NCBI GenBank assembly: GCA_023935145.1 | Contig: CM043699.1 | Span: 68,116,638-68,180,637 of the forward strand | Source: Bretschneidera sinensis | Taxonomy: Eukaryota > Streptophyta > Magnoliopsida > Brassicales > Akaniaceae | Length of the DNA stretch: 64,000 nucleotides | Direction of reading: 5' to 3' | In this document: in pieces, positions 1 through 10,494 of the stretch | How the letters are laid out: each line of letters opens with the position of its first letter | Numbering within the stretch: position 1 is the first letter of the stretch | Notes under the pieces: generated by a model | The model's input: the letters and a program-made list of their open reading frames with translations, nothing else | Databases searched by the model: none | Told to the model about the DNA's origin: nothing | Translations under genes and position numbers: made by a program

Positions 1-165
1 CCAGCATATACCGGTTGCCTTCTTGGTTCTTTTATTTCTAGCATAAGCCGGTTGTCACGGTTCTTTTATTTAATTTAGACCAGTTGCCTTCCCGGCTCTT
101 TTATTTCCATTATATATCGGCTGTCACGGTTTCAGTTAGACCGGCTACCTTCCCAGTTCTTTTCA
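1..165. repeat. CCGG-containing short tandem repeat inside Tekay-like LTR
   Basis: Units of about 35-45 bp carry the core 'accggttgcc' or 'ccggctgtcacgg', followed by 'ttcttttatt'. The same imperfect array recurs at 41120-41310 and 61290-61530 in the other LTR copies, so it belongs to the LTR and is not a local microsatellite. Confidence 0.7.
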
Positions 166-947
166 TTTTATGCATATGCATATGAACAATAATATGAAAT
201 ATACATATGAACAATAAGATAAAAACAAGCATACATAAATTATTCAATTTAACTATCCAACTATTTCTAAAAATTATTATTTTTATCATATTCATTAAAT
301 TATCTCATCATATATCATATCAAATTATCAATCATAGCTTGTCAAGAATTTCATTTATCCCTTCATTACATATTTAATCAACTCATTATTTTAATAATAT
401 TACTTCTCATGTAATAATTTTTTTAACATATCAATTATTCATATCATATCCATCAACCAACTTTCATATATCATCCAATCATAGTTTAATAATTAATTCA
501 AATATCATCACTTCATATTTCATATTTATTTGATTACTAAAAGTAAATCTAACTCACCACGTAGCACTTAAAGCTATCAGTGGATCACCTCATTACCTTT
601 CCTACTTCTTTGAACAATTTTCACCCGATTGCTGATCGTCAACACTTGACATAATATTTATATTAAAAGTTCTAATTTATTCTTCAATTTTCCGTAATTC
701 ATACCTTTAAATTTCTACATCAAATTTTGGATATTTTTATGTATGTTAAATTTCAAAAAATAAAATTCACATTATTACCTTTTTTTTTTCTTAGAGCTTT
801 CTTCGAGTTTCTTTAAAATTCTCTCGTAAATCTCTTCAAAATTTTACTCTTTCAACATTTCTTTCAGTCCCCAAGTGTTTAAAGAAATAGAGTAATTTGA
901 ATTGAAGAAAGAAAAAGAAACTAAACGAGATTTGGTAAGAAAAATAA

Positions 948-951
<4 letters not shown>

Positions 952-992
<41 letters not shown>
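952..992. repeat. (TA)n microsatellite
   Basis: About 20 uninterrupted TA units inside the LTR. A TA tract occurs in a similar place in the LTR at 63635-63667. Confidence 0.95.
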
Positions 993-999
<7 letters not shown>

Positions 1000-1020
1000 G
1001 CTGTCTAATATGTTGTTGTC

Positions 1021-1072
1021 CAACATGCAATCTTTGCATGTTGGCTAGACAACACCTGGATGTCCAGGTGTT
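1021..1072. other. Two consecutive perfect hairpins in Tekay-like LTR
   Basis: Positions 1021-1043 form a 10-bp stem (CAACATGCAA / TTGCATGTTG) with a 3-nt loop. Positions 1051-1072 form a second 10-bp stem (AACACCTGGA / TCCAGGTGTT) with a 2-nt loop. Other copies of this LTR have different short hairpins at the corresponding place. Function unknown. Confidence 0.75.
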
Positions 1073-1279
1073 GGTTTTTTATTTTAGTTATTTATTTATT
1101 TTGACACCACACGTCTGTTCATTTTTAATTTTCTTTTCTTTTGACATCATACATCAATTTTTTTTTCAAAAGAATTATTTTTATTCAATAATAAATATTT
1201 CATGTATATATTATTTTAATTTCATGTAATATCTATTAAGTTACTTCTTTATCCTTACTTTAAGAATACGGGTATTACA

Positions 1280-2520
1280 ATATTGATCGTGCTTTAAAAT
1301 GTTTGATGTCATAAACCATCTAGACCCCTGAGAAGTAGCTATATCTCAGTAAGTTGATGGGATATTCATACGCTATATTGTACAAATAAGGAAAAGAAAA
1401 TATAGTTGTAGATGCCTTATCTAGGCTCCCTGAATCTAGACTTACAGAAGCTCCCTTGCCTTCCAATGAAACCTCTACAAGTATGCAACTCATGTTGCAT
1501 TCTTACCCAATCTTTGACATTCTAGAAGAATTGAAGCAATAAAATACAACAGATCCATTGCTAATCTCAATCCATAATGATATACAAAAAAGCCAAGCTG
1601 AGAAGGACTGCCAAGTAAAAAATGGTGTGCAAGTCTTCAAGGATAAGTTGTTGATTAGTCCAACTTTACCTCTCAAACTTAAAATCTTACAAGACTATCA
1701 TAGTTCCTTAATAGGAGGACACACTGGTATACACAGGACTTACAGAAGAATTGTTGTAAGCTTGTTTGTTAGACAATGTATCATTTGTCAACAAACAAAA
1801 TATTCTACTTCAAGTCATTTAGGGATCCTTCAACCTCTTCCTGTGCCTACACAATTGTATGAAGATCTTTATAGAGACTTCATCACTAGACTTCTCCTTA
1901 CTCATGGGTATTATGTCAAACTAGTGGTGGTGGACAGGCTTACAAAATATGGACATTTTTGGTGCATTACCTACTACATTTGTAGCTAAACTCTTCATTG
2001 ATATGGTTGTTAAGTTGCATGGCTTACCTTTTTTTTTTTGGTCTCAAATAGTGACAAAGTCTTCCTAAACAACTTCTGGAAGCATTTATTCAAATATAGT
2101 GGGAATGCCCGGCATTTCAGTTCAACATACCATCCTCAAACCGATAGCCAAACTGAAGTTCTCAATAGTTGTTTAGAGCAGTATTTGAGAGCTTTTACTC
2201 AAGACAAACCTACTTCTTGGGCACAGATTTTAACCTAGGCAGAGTACTCTTACAACACTTCTCACCATTCCACCAGTAAGATGACTCCTTTTGAAGCTTT
2301 ATATGACAGACCACCACCTGTCCTTGTAAGATATTTACCTTGTTTCTCTAATGTTGAAGCTGTGGATCAGGAACTAAGAACCAGAGATGATTTGCTCCAA
2401 TTCTTAAAGACTTCTATATCTCAATCTCAAGCTAGAATGGAGACACTAATTGATACTAAAAGAAGTAATACATCCTTAGTGGGTGGCTTGGTCTTGGTGA
2501 AACTGAAACTTTATAGACAA
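1280..2520 (+). pseudogene. Chromodomain gypsy pol fragment: RNase H end and integrase
   Basis: The reading begins in the RNase H domain (LK.L ... KLMGYSYAILYK.GKEN, ending VVDALSRL near 1430). It continues through a spacer into the integrase zinc finger (HSSLIGGH near 1700 and CIICQQ near 1780) and the catalytic core (DFITR, VVVDRLTKYGHF, then HPQTDSQTEV near 2130). It ends with the TPFEALYDRPPP block and a gag-pol tail. Several in-frame stops (within the RNase H end, near 1987 and at about 2236) and at least one frameshift kill it. The D of the second catalytic motif appears as N (VSNSDKVF); the E is kept. The reading stops at the TSD 'gacaa' (2516-2520) and resumes after the nested element at 8334. 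Upstream coding is hidden by the Tekay-like LTR and the window edge. Confidence 0.85.
2516..2520. repeat. Target-site duplication gacaa (left)
   Basis: Five bases immediately before the TG of the nested LTR; repeated at 8329-8333 immediately after its CA. Removing one copy and the insert rejoins the gypsy reading frame (...KLYRQ / QSVALI...). Confidence 0.9.
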
Positions 2521-3805
2521 TGTTGTGAGTTTTAAATTACTCGGAAGCGCATGAGTCGTTTGCAATATAGTGTTGTGCAAGTGCGAGGTTGAATCCACAA
2601 GGAATTGCGTTGTGAAAATATAAATTTATCTAAACTAATCTTATCTCAACCTAGTTTCGAATTTTGAATGATATTTTGGAAAACAAATTAAAACTAAATT
2701 GATTTTAAAAACTAATAATAAAAACACTAAGGTTTTTGAATCCACCCCACCAAAGTTAAGTATATAACTCAATGTTCTAAAGATAGCCTATCAAAAAATT
2801 TCATGAATCCAACTTACGACAAAAAACAAAGAATATCCCAATTAAGCCAAAAGCATCCAATCTATCCACTTTTAACAAATTACAAAGGAAATCCAATTTA
2901 ATCGAAAACAATTCGATGTATCCATTAGATGAAACACAAGGAATATCCAACAGAACAATTTAAACTCAATCAATCACAAGATTTACTCAAATAATTGACA
3001 GAATATTTATACTAAAAAATGTCAGAATTGTATAAACAAATCTGAACTACTATGCCAAACAACGGCAAAGCTTCATCTTCAATCTTAGTTGAAGATTCTA
3101 GTCACTCATAACTATAAAACTACAGTTCATAATAAAAGTACTAAACATTAAACTAAAAAAAACTAAATAAAAAGAAATAAATAACTTTACATGGGAGAAA
3201 TTCGACTCGCTGATGGGCGGCGCTTCCCCTCGTGGTAGCAAAGCCTTCGGGATCCACCAGAATGCTAGCAGACGTCCACCGGTTAACACCAAAGTGGCCC
3301 AGGAATTGTACACTGAATGATGAAGTGGAGTGGATCTTATATAGGTAAATACCACGAGTGCAATGTGTTTCCAATCCGATGTGGGATGTGGGATATAGAA
3401 ATGTGTTTCCAACCGATGTGGGATGTGGGATTTAAGTCTTCACATGCCCTTCAAAACTTCTGTTCACGTTGAAATCCCGCACAGCCCGCACAGCCTGACC
3501 TTTGTCTACTAAAACGACCATAACGTTCTGTAGAAAAATCATTTTTATGAGCCGTAAAATTCTCCAGAAAATAGACTTCTGGATCTTTCTAAGCATATAT
3601 GGCTCATATCCTAGTTCTTCTTGAATCAATACGGTTTAATTTTCAAAGATGATTGATCTGTACGGGCAATTCTGGCAATTTTAGTGAAACTCCTTTCCCA
3701 GTGCTTGTAAACCTGAAAAACAACGAAAACAACTCAAAGTAACAAAATACTAAGATAACAAATGTAAATTAAGTGGCCAAAATATGCAATATTTTTCTCT
3801 CATCA
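2521..3805 (-). mobile_element. 3' LTR of the Athila-like element
   Basis: On the minus strand it starts TGATGAGAG and ends CTCACAACA. It matches 7050-8328 over its whole length with scattered substitutions. A TATA box (CTATATAAG on the minus strand) lies near 3334-3345, just downstream of TCCCACATCGG-type motifs. Confidence 0.93.
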
Positions 3806-3822
3806 AATACCCCCAAACTTAC
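3806..3822 (-). promoter_or_regulatory. Polypurine tract of the Athila-like element
   Basis: On the minus strand GTAAGTTTGGGGGTATT directly precedes the 3' LTR start TGATGAGAG. This is the expected plus-strand priming site for reverse transcription. Confidence 0.85.
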
Positions 3823-4164
3823 ATTTTGCTAGTCCCTTAGCAAAACAAAATAAATAAATAAAACTAAATGAAAAACAAAGAACATAAAGATAAGTTCAGT
3901 ATTCATGGTATCCAAAAATTTAAAGAACATTCAAAATCATGAGATTCATTCATGAGCAAGCTTAAATAAATCTAACCCATCTTCACAATGAATAAGAATT
4001 TAAAACCTAATTACTTACAAGAGGCATGGTAAGACATCACAAGTTTGAATCAGTGTAAAGTGATTTAGCATATACAAATGAGGTTTCCAAATAACTTCAA
4101 TGTACAAGGTAATCAAGTCTCAAGATCCACAAAATTTCTCATCGGAAAGAACAACAATGGCATA

Positions 4165-4167
<3 letters not shown>

Positions 4168-4216
<49 letters not shown>
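4168..4216. repeat. (TA)n microsatellite
   Basis: Uninterrupted TA repeats in the 3' non-coding region of the element. Confidence 0.95.
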
Positions 4217-4219
<3 letters not shown>

Positions 4220-4390
4220 CTTTGCTATGTTTAGTTCCCTTAAGCTTTCTAATCGACCCATGTAGCGAGTGTTGAGTCAATGACTCCCAAACCAGATGGT
4301 TTTAGGGCGGGTGTAAAGACACCCCTAAGGACTTACTAACTTGAGTAAAAAAGGCTACGAAATTAAACCGGCCTTAATACTACCACGAAG

Positions 4391-4573
4391 AATTCCACCT
4401 TTTGACGTGAACACTCACTGCTTACTGAGGCAAGAGGTCCAGTTACTCAGTGGAAAGTTTCGCAATGATCATTATGAATAAAATTCCCACCTTTTGACGT
4501 GAACACTCACTGCTTACTGAGGCAAGAGGTCCAGTTACTCAGTGGAAAGTTTATTGATGATGATCATTATAAA
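4391..4573. repeat. 92-bp tandem duplication
   Basis: The block beginning 'ccaccttttgacgtg' at 4395 is repeated at 4487 and runs to 'cagtggaaagttt' in both copies, nearly without change. Confidence 0.9.
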
Positions 4574-4933
4574 TATTAGTAGTATTAGTTGTTTTTTTTT
4601 ATATATATGCCCAAGTGTTTATCCAACAAGTCATCCGGTTTCAGTTAAGACAAGGAAACGTATACATTCAACTCACTTGTCATACCTCACACAAATATGT
4701 GCTGATGTGCTCGTGTTAGATTAGATCAAACATGTGAATTCTAGAAAATGCCTAAAGTAAGTAACTAAAGTTTAAACTCTATCATCAGATCATGTGTTCA
4801 AAGTTTTAAACTCACCAATGAAATCACATCATAATTTTTCAGAACAACCAAAATTTTTAAACGACATGAACATGCATTTATTTTTACGACAAAAAGTTAA
4901 CAAATTAGGACAAAGTGTGTGATGTGTCTCCCA

Positions 4934-5048
4934 TACCCCCAAACTTAAATTACACATTAACCCTAATGTGTGACTAATATGGAAAGAGCTGACCTGAGAT
5001 ATGGAGAACTATCTGGACTGGTATGGCTCATAGCATACCCCCAAACTT
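4934..5048 (-). other. Two extra PPT-like tracts
   Basis: 'tacccccaaactt' occurs at 4934 and 5036, the same text that forms the true PPT at 3808. The second is next to an 'attgtccctg' motif. Similar tracts sit in the 3' regions of the Athila-like elements at 20577 and 59089. Confidence 0.6.
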
Positions 5049-5213
5049 GAACTGAAGTATGTATTGTCCCTGAAAAATAAAAAAACTGGAAAACAAAAAA
5101 TACTGAAAACAAATATTAATCATAAAAATGCGAAATAATAAATAAACAGAAAAGATAAGCTGTGGGGTGCCTCCCATGAGCGCTAAGTTTAATGTCTTCA
5201 GCCAGACCCAATA

Positions 5214-6029
5214 TTAGTAAACATGCTCAACTAAGCGCTCCACCATCTGATCAATAAATAGGAATGAAAAATGATCAGGCCTAGTGGCAGCATTCAACTT
5301 ATGGTAGTCTATACTCACTCTCCCTCCTAACTGAACATGAGTTGGCACCAACTCGTCGTCCTCATTCTTCACTACCATTAATTCAGCATGTTTGGGCACG
5401 ACTTGAATCAGGCTCACCCACTTGCTATCAGAGATAGGATAAATGATCCCTGCCTCTAACAGCTTAATATCTTCTGCCCTCACAACCTCTTGCATAGCAG
5501 GGTTGAGCATTCTTTGTGGCTCCCTCGATGGCTTGGCATTCTCCTCCAACTGTATCATGTGTATTACCAATGAGGGGTTGATTCCCTTGACATCCTCAAT
5601 AGTCTAGCCTATAGCTTCCTTATGCTCTCTTAAGACGTCCAATAATTTCTCCTTTGGAGCATCACCCAAATCTAAAGCTATAATTGTAGGCAAAGAATTT
5701 GCTGGATCTAAGAACTTATACTTAAGATTGTCCAGTAAAGGCTTAAGTTCCTTCTTGGGGGGTTCAGGTGTTGTGGTTTCCTCCGTCTCATTGCTTTCTC
5801 GAGGATCAGACTCCAAAATGGCATTCACTTCCTCGAGTAACTTATCTAAGCCCAAGTCCTCTCCAAAGTGAGCAAAGCATGCCTCCAGGGGGTCCTCAAT
5901 GCGGGATTCATCCATAGTATCCTCTGTCTTACTACTCTCTTGAGGAGCAGACTCCAAGATAGTATTTGCTTGCTCAAGTAACTTATCTAAGTCTAAATCC
6001 TCTCCAAATTGAGCAAAGCCTGCCTCCAT
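5214..6029 (-). pseudogene. Athila-like PR-RT linker and truncated reverse transcriptase
   Basis: The first part (6029 to 5604) is an acidic linker with an internal repeat: FGEDLDLDKLLEQANTILES, then FGEDLGLDKLLEEVNAILES about 47 residues later, followed by LKPLLDNLKYKFLDPANSLPT. After a stop near 5604 the reading continues in frame into the RT start: HMIQLEENAKPSREPQRMLNP, EVVRAEDIKLLEAGIIYPISDSKWV and SIDYHKLNAATRPDHF. Coding then ends abruptly before the catalytic YxDD block and is joined to 3' non-coding DNA. It cannot encode an active RT. The order matches the better preserved relative at 20952-26233. Confidence 0.85.
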
Positions 6030-6047
6030 AATGTCCTCAGACTTCCC

Positions 6048-6940
6048 TTATTTCTTGGGCGCTTGTAGTCTCTCAGGGTAAGGCGCTTTAGGTAAAAACG
6101 ACCTAGAGAGATCCTTAATAATAGGTGTGGCTGTAGATGGCTCAGCATCTCTCTTTTCCTTGTTGCCATTTTCTTGCCCTTGTTGCATAGCAGGGTTCTC
6201 CTCCACTTGATTGTCCACTTGTCTCCCAGACAAGTATGAGACAGTTGATTGCACTTGTTCTTGCCAATGCATAGGAGTTGATGAATTTCCCACCGCAAAT
6301 TGTTCCTTTGGGTTAGGCTCAGGTTGATTGGGGAACTCTCCTTCCTCTCCTTCACGCACATAACTTGCGATTTGATCAATTTGACTCTCTAGCTTGGCAA
6401 TTGCTTGGGTGTTTTCTATTGTTGCACTCATCACTTCGCTCATGGATTGGCTAGTCATTTTCATGTACTCCTTAAGGGTGTCCTCATGTGACAGTGAAAC
6501 TGGCGCTGGTGTTTGAATGAGAGCTTGGTAAGCAGGTAATGGTGCTGGATAGGCTGAGTGACTATAACTTGGAACTGGCGGAGGAAATTCGGGAGGGTAT
6601 TGATTGTGAGCTTGATAAGGGGCTCCTCTCTGATTCCTCAGTTGGTTCTACGTCCATGAAAAATTAGAGTGGTCCCACCACCCTGGATTGTATGTTTCGG
6701 AGTAAGATCCATTTGATTGCCAACAACAGTCATTGAAAGCATTCATTTGTTCCATGGGATACTTAGCACAAGCCGGCATTGATGGATAATTCTGTGCTAG
6801 ATGCATAGGACTAGCATAGATGGAATAGCTATCAACATTGAATGTGTTGCAGCATTGATGGACGGGCTAGTCATTTTCATGTAATCCTTAATGGTGTCCT
6901 TTAAAGACTGTGAAACTGGCGCAGGATTCATCCACATATA
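6048..6940 (-). pseudogene. Athila-like gag remnant
   Basis: Minus-strand text includes SVSQSLKD, MKMTSQSMSEVMSATIENTQAIAKLESQ and FPNQPEPNPKEQ, with the NPxWRNHP-type stretch spread over different frames near 6650-6700. The same motifs appear in the plus-strand copy at 19225-19800, showing one family. Frameshifts and stops break it, and the N-terminal capsid part is missing. A downstream block (SRSFLPKAPYPERLQ) corresponds to the region before protease in the family. Confidence 0.75.
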
Positions 6941-6959
6941 TATATATATATATATATAT
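6936..6959. repeat. (TA)n microsatellite
   Basis: Short TA tract in the leader/gag region of the element. Confidence 0.9.
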
Positions 6960-7025
6960 TTTGGATAACTAACTAGTAGAAAAATAAAATCAATTCAGAC
7001 CAAAAATTTTCACAAACCAAACAAT

Positions 7026-7043
7026 TCCCCGGCAACGGCGCCA
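7026..7043 (-). promoter_or_regulatory. Primer binding site, tRNA-Asp type
   Basis: On the minus strand TGGCGCCGTTGCCGGGGA follows the LTR end after a few bases. This is the PBS text commonly seen in Athila-type gypsy elements (tRNA-Asp 3' end; from family knowledge). Confidence 0.88.
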
Positions 7044-7049
7044 AAAACT

Positions 7050-8328
7050 TGTTGTGAGTTTTAAATTACTCGCAAGTGCACGAGTCGTTTGCAATATAGT
7101 GTTGTGCAAGTGCGAGGTCGAATCCACAGGGAATTGCGTTGTGAAAATATAAATTTATCTAAACTAATCTTATCTTAACCTAGTTCCGAATTTTGAATGA
7201 TATTTTGAAGAACAAATTAAAACTAAATTGATTTTAAAAACTAATAATAAAAACGCTAAGGTTTCCGAATCCACCCCACCAAAGTTAAGCATATAACTCA
7301 ATGTTCTAAAGATAGGCTATCAAAAAATTCCATGAATCCAACTTACGACAAAAAACAAAGAATATCCCAATTAAACCAAAAGCATCCAATGTATCCGCTT
7401 TTAACAAATCACAAAGGAAATCCAATTTAATCGAAAACAATTCGATGTATCCATCAGATGAAACACAAGGAATATCCAACAGAACAATTTAAACTCAATC
7501 TATCACAAGATTTACTCAAATAATTGACAGAATATTTATACTAAAAAATGTCAGAATTGTATAAACAAATCTGAACTACTATGCCAAACAATGGTAAGGC
7601 TTCATCTTCAACCTTAGTTGAAGATTCTAGCCACTCATAACTATGAAACTACAGTTCATAATAAAAGTACTAAACATTAAACTAAAAAAAATTAAATAAA
7701 AAGAAATAAATAACTTTACATGGGAGAAATTCCACTCGTTGATGGGCGGCGCTTCCCCTCATGGTAGCAAAGCCTTCGGGATCCACCAGAATGCTAGCAG
7801 ACGTCCACCGGTTAACACCAAAGTGGCCCAGGAATTGTACACTGAATGATGAAGTGGAGTGGGTCTTATATAGGCAAATACCACGAGTGCAATGTGTTTC
7901 TAATCCGATGTGGAATATGGGATATAGAAATGTGTTTCCAACCGATGTGGGATTTAAGTCTTCACATGCCCTTCAAAACTTCTGTTCACGCTGAAATCCC
8001 GCACAGCCCGCACAGCCTGACCTTTGTCTACTAAAACGGCCATAACTTTCTGTAGAAAAAACCATTTTTACGAGCCGTAAAATTCTCTAGAAAATAGACT
8101 TCTGGATCTTTCTAAGCATATATGGCTCATATCCTGGTTCTTCTTGAATCAATACAGTTTAATTTTTAAAGATGATTGATCTGTACGAGCAATTCTGGCA
8201 ATTTTAGTGAAACTCCTTTCCCAGTGCTTGTAAACCTGAAAAACAACGAAAACAACTTAAAGTAACAAAATCGTAAGCTAACAAATTTAAATTAAGTGGC
8301 CAAAATATGCAATATTTTTCTCTCATCA
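7050..8328 (-). mobile_element. 5' LTR of the Athila-like element
   Basis: Minus-strand start TGATGAGAG at 8328, end ...CTCACAACA at 7050, with the PBS just beyond. It is 1279 bp against 1285 bp for its partner. The TATA box is near 7863-7876 on the minus strand. Confidence 0.93.
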
Positions 8329-8333
8329 GACAA
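8329..8333. repeat. Target-site duplication gacaa (right)
   Basis: Perfect match to 2516-2520 directly after the LTR's CA end. Confidence 0.9.
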
Positions 8334-8888
8334 CAATCTGTAGCTCTCATACTCAACCAAAAGCTCAGCAAAAGGTACTATAGCCCATTTTCAATCCTAG
8401 AAAAGGTTGGTCAAGTAGCTTACAAACTACAATTGCCTCTTGAAAGCAAGATCCATCCTGAATTCCACATTTCCGTATTGAAACCATTCCATGGTCAATT
8501 CACCCAACCAGCTCTTCTATTACCTTCCTTTAACCGTGACAACAAACCAATTCACATCACATTGGCTTTGTTGAACACAAAGGATATGTGGGTAAATAGC
8601 CACCTCACTACTCAGGTGTTAGTACAATGTGATGATCTAGCTCATGAGGACACCATTTGGGAAAACTTGGGCACTAGACAAAGAATTTTGTATGATTATG
8701 ACCTTAAGGACAATGTCATTCTTGAAGGGGTAAGCAATCATAGCAATAGAAAAGAAGAGAATGACAGAGTACAACACAAAGGAATGAACAAGGCAACAAC
8801 TAGCAAAGGAGAAGAACAAGAGATAACAAGGAGAAGAAGTACACGAACCAAACAAGCACCTAGATGGATTGATGCTTATGTAAGATAA
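8334..8888 (+). pseudogene. Chromodomain gypsy pol, C-terminal part with chromodomain
   Basis: Continuation of 1280-2520 after the nested insert. It gives KLSKRYYSPFSILEKVGQVAYKLQLP and IHPEFHISVLKPFHG, the integrase C-terminus of chromoviruses. A chromodomain-like block follows (VLVQCDDLAHEDTIWEN, RQRILYDYDLKDNVILEGVSN). A basic tail (RRRSTRTKQAPRWIDAYVR) ends at a stop at 8886-8888. This stretch is open throughout. Chromodomains steer integration to chromatin marks; the usual aromatic cage cannot be judged from this divergent copy. Confidence 0.85.
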
Positions 8889-8947
8889 GGGAGAAAGGTT
8901 CAACAAGACTAGAAGAATTGAGAAGCTAAGGATTAGTAGTTATTGTT

Positions 8948-9178
8948 GTTAGTTGTTACAGCTGTAATCAGTTATAACAGATATAACTAATTGTGTTTGT
9001 TAGCTCAGCAATCCTTGTATAAATCAGCTATAAATACATTGTATGAAGTGTAATCAAGAAATAAATGAAACAATCACTTCATCCTTCTCTAAACCTCTCT
9101 TTCTAAAACTTCTTCTCCCTCCCAGATTCAGAGTTCTGTTCCTGAACTCATCAGGAACCTGATACAGCAACTGTATCA
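8948..9178 (+). mobile_element. Probable 3' LTR of the chromodomain gypsy element
   Basis: It starts TGTTGTTAGTTG about 60 bp after the polyprotein stop, following purine-rich 'aagataagggagaaagg' (8881-8897). TATA-like text (GTATAAATCAGC, CTATAAATAC) lies at 9017-9040. A plausible end is the hairpin near 9178 (...GTATCA). The 5' partner is outside the window, so both boundaries are estimates. Confidence 0.5.
9138..9178. other. Two adjacent hairpins at the LTR end
   Basis: gttcctga/tcaggaac (9138-9158, 5-nt loop) and tgatacag/ctgtatca (9160-9178, 3-nt loop), separated by one base. They could shape the end of the LTR transcript; function unproven. Confidence 0.6.
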
Positions 9179-9257
9179 CTTTCCCATCCCTTGAAATCAA
9201 ACCTAAACCACTTGAATTTATTAATCGTGATTACGAAATCATCATCCTCAATCTATG
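9179..9257. other. Unassigned flank with TSD ctatg
   Basis: Short stretch with no coding signal. 9253-9257 is the left TSD of the element that follows. The locus continues at 12552. Confidence 0.5.
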
Positions 9258-9937
9258 TGTTGATGCCAAAAATGTGTTTTGTTGAGCTGGAGGCTAGGAC
9301 TCAGACGTATCTACACAAGGAGAGGATGGTGAGCTAGGGGGTCGCCAGAGGGGGTGCCTCCGAAGATGCTCCAAAGCTTTAGTTAGAGTCAGAGCAAAAA
9401 TATATAGAGGACGAGCGCTCCCTTTTTCAGTTGAGCAAAAAGTTGGCCCTTTGGAGTGCATACCTGACCCTTTTTATAGGGCTTTCAGAGGCGGCATTTG
9501 GCCTAGGGCGGCAGTAATATGTTGCCCAAACTGGGTTGGGTAATGATGCCTAGGAGACCCAGCTAGGCGGTTGGGGGCCGTCCATTAGGGCTTTGCCTTG
9601 CTGGCTTGATCTGGAGTCGTTTATGCGTTAAGGCGGTTTGACGACCTGACGTCTCAACTTGGTTGGGTAATGATGGCCTAGAGGGCGATGGTGACGTGGA
9701 GACCCAACTGAGGGGCAATGGTGCCCTGAAGGGTGGCTATGACCTGGAGGTAATGATGGCCTGGAGGGCAGTGGTGACGTGGAGGCCCAGCTGGGGGACA
9801 ATGATGCCTTGAAGGGCGGTCATGACCTGGAGGCCCAACTGTCCGAGCTTGGGTCTTCCGCGTGTCTCCTTGCAGCCTGGGGTCAAGATGATCCACCTGT
9901 CGTCTTCTTATTGGAGAGGTGTATTTTGGCAGTATCA
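9258..9937 (-). mobile_element. 3' LTR of the non-autonomous Tat-type element
   Basis: Minus strand TGATACTGCC...GGCATCAACA. It is 84 bp longer than its partner because of an 83-bp tandem duplication at 9668-9750 / 9751-9833 that arose in this LTR alone. Confidence 0.88.
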
Positions 9938-9958
9938 GAGGCCCCCCACTTCCTTGAG
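9938..9958 (-). promoter_or_regulatory. Polypurine tract
   Basis: Minus-strand purine-rich text with AAGTGGGGGGCC directly upstream of the 3' LTR start. Confidence 0.7.
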
Positions 9959-10033
9959 TACATTTATGTGCTTAAAGAAGTATTGCAGGGTTCGATCTTC
10001 AATGAAAAGGATAGTATACCATGTTCTAACAGA

Positions 10034-10425
10034 GTCGAGCCGAGCAAGTGTGGAGCGATCCATCTGCTCGGTCGTGGAGAGAGGGGACATGAGTCCGAGC
10101 ACGTGTGGAGCAAGTCCATCTACTCAGACCTTGGATCCAGTTGGCCGAGAACACTAGGAGCAATTCAAGTGTTCGGCCTTAGACATATGAGTCCAAGCAC
10201 AAGTGGAGCAATCCATCTGTTCTGACCTAGGAGCCAGTTAGCCGAGAACACGAGGAGTAACCCAAGTGTTCGGCCTTGGGCACATGAGTCCGAGCACAAG
10301 TGGAACAATCCGTCTGCTCGGACCTTGGAGCCAGTTGGCCGAGAACACGAGGAGCAATCCAAGTCTTCAGCCTTGGACACATGAGTCCGAGCACAAGTGG
10401 AGCAATCCATCTGCTTGGACATTGG
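10034..10425. repeat. Tandem array, 97-bp unit, about four copies
   Basis: The landmark 'gacctTGGagccag' recurs at 10127, 10224 and 10321, exactly 97 bp apart, with partial units on both sides. Units differ by a few substitutions. Confidence 0.9.
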
Positions 10426-10494
10426 GTGTGCACAACTTAGTTTGGTCGTGCGCACTGATGCACACTAATGCTTGGCCAGTCTGTAACAGTGTGC

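Larger units (their letters stand above)
1..1279 (-). mobile_element. Tekay-like LTR, minus sense, cut by the window edge
   Basis: The right end reads ...GGTATTACA; read on the minus strand the LTR starts TGTAATACC, the usual start of Tekay/Del-type chromovirus LTRs. The body matches the LTR at 60239-62862 and the solo LTR at 40470-42396: a CCGG-rich repeat block at 1-170, a block near 545-660 containing 'gtagcactta' and 'ctgacataatatt'-like text, then an AT-rich tract and hairpins. It is followed immediately by RNase H coding of another gypsy element, so it is an insertion there, probably a solo LTR. Its other end, and therefore any TSD, lies outside the window. Lineage is inferred; LTR identity is well supported by the other copies. 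Confidence 0.8.
3823..5213 (-). other. Long non-coding 3' region of the Athila-like element
   Basis: About 1.4 kb between the truncated RT and the 3' LTR with no coding signal. It holds a TA microsatellite (4168-4216), a 92-bp tandem duplication (4391-4573) and two extra PPT-like tracts (4934-4947, 5036-5048). Athila elements normally have a long region here, sometimes env-like; I see no env reading frame. Confidence 0.7.
2521..8328 (-). mobile_element. Athila-like LTR retrotransposon, complete ends, pol deleted
   Basis: A full element with two LTRs (2521-3805 and 7050-8328), PPT, PBS and a perfect 5-bp TSD. The internal region is only about 3.2 kb. It holds a gag remnant, a PR-RT linker and the first part of RT, then goes straight into the 3' non-coding zone; the rest of RT, RNase H and integrase are missing. 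It must have relied on proteins from related elements, or lost pol after insertion. The lineage call rests on the tRNA-Asp-type PBS and on gag text shared with 19207-19800. Confidence 0.92.

Noticed and set aside
836..1039. Tyr/Ile repeat peptides at TA tracts (also 4078-4275, 63404-63715)
   Set aside because: Translations of (TA)n microsatellites.
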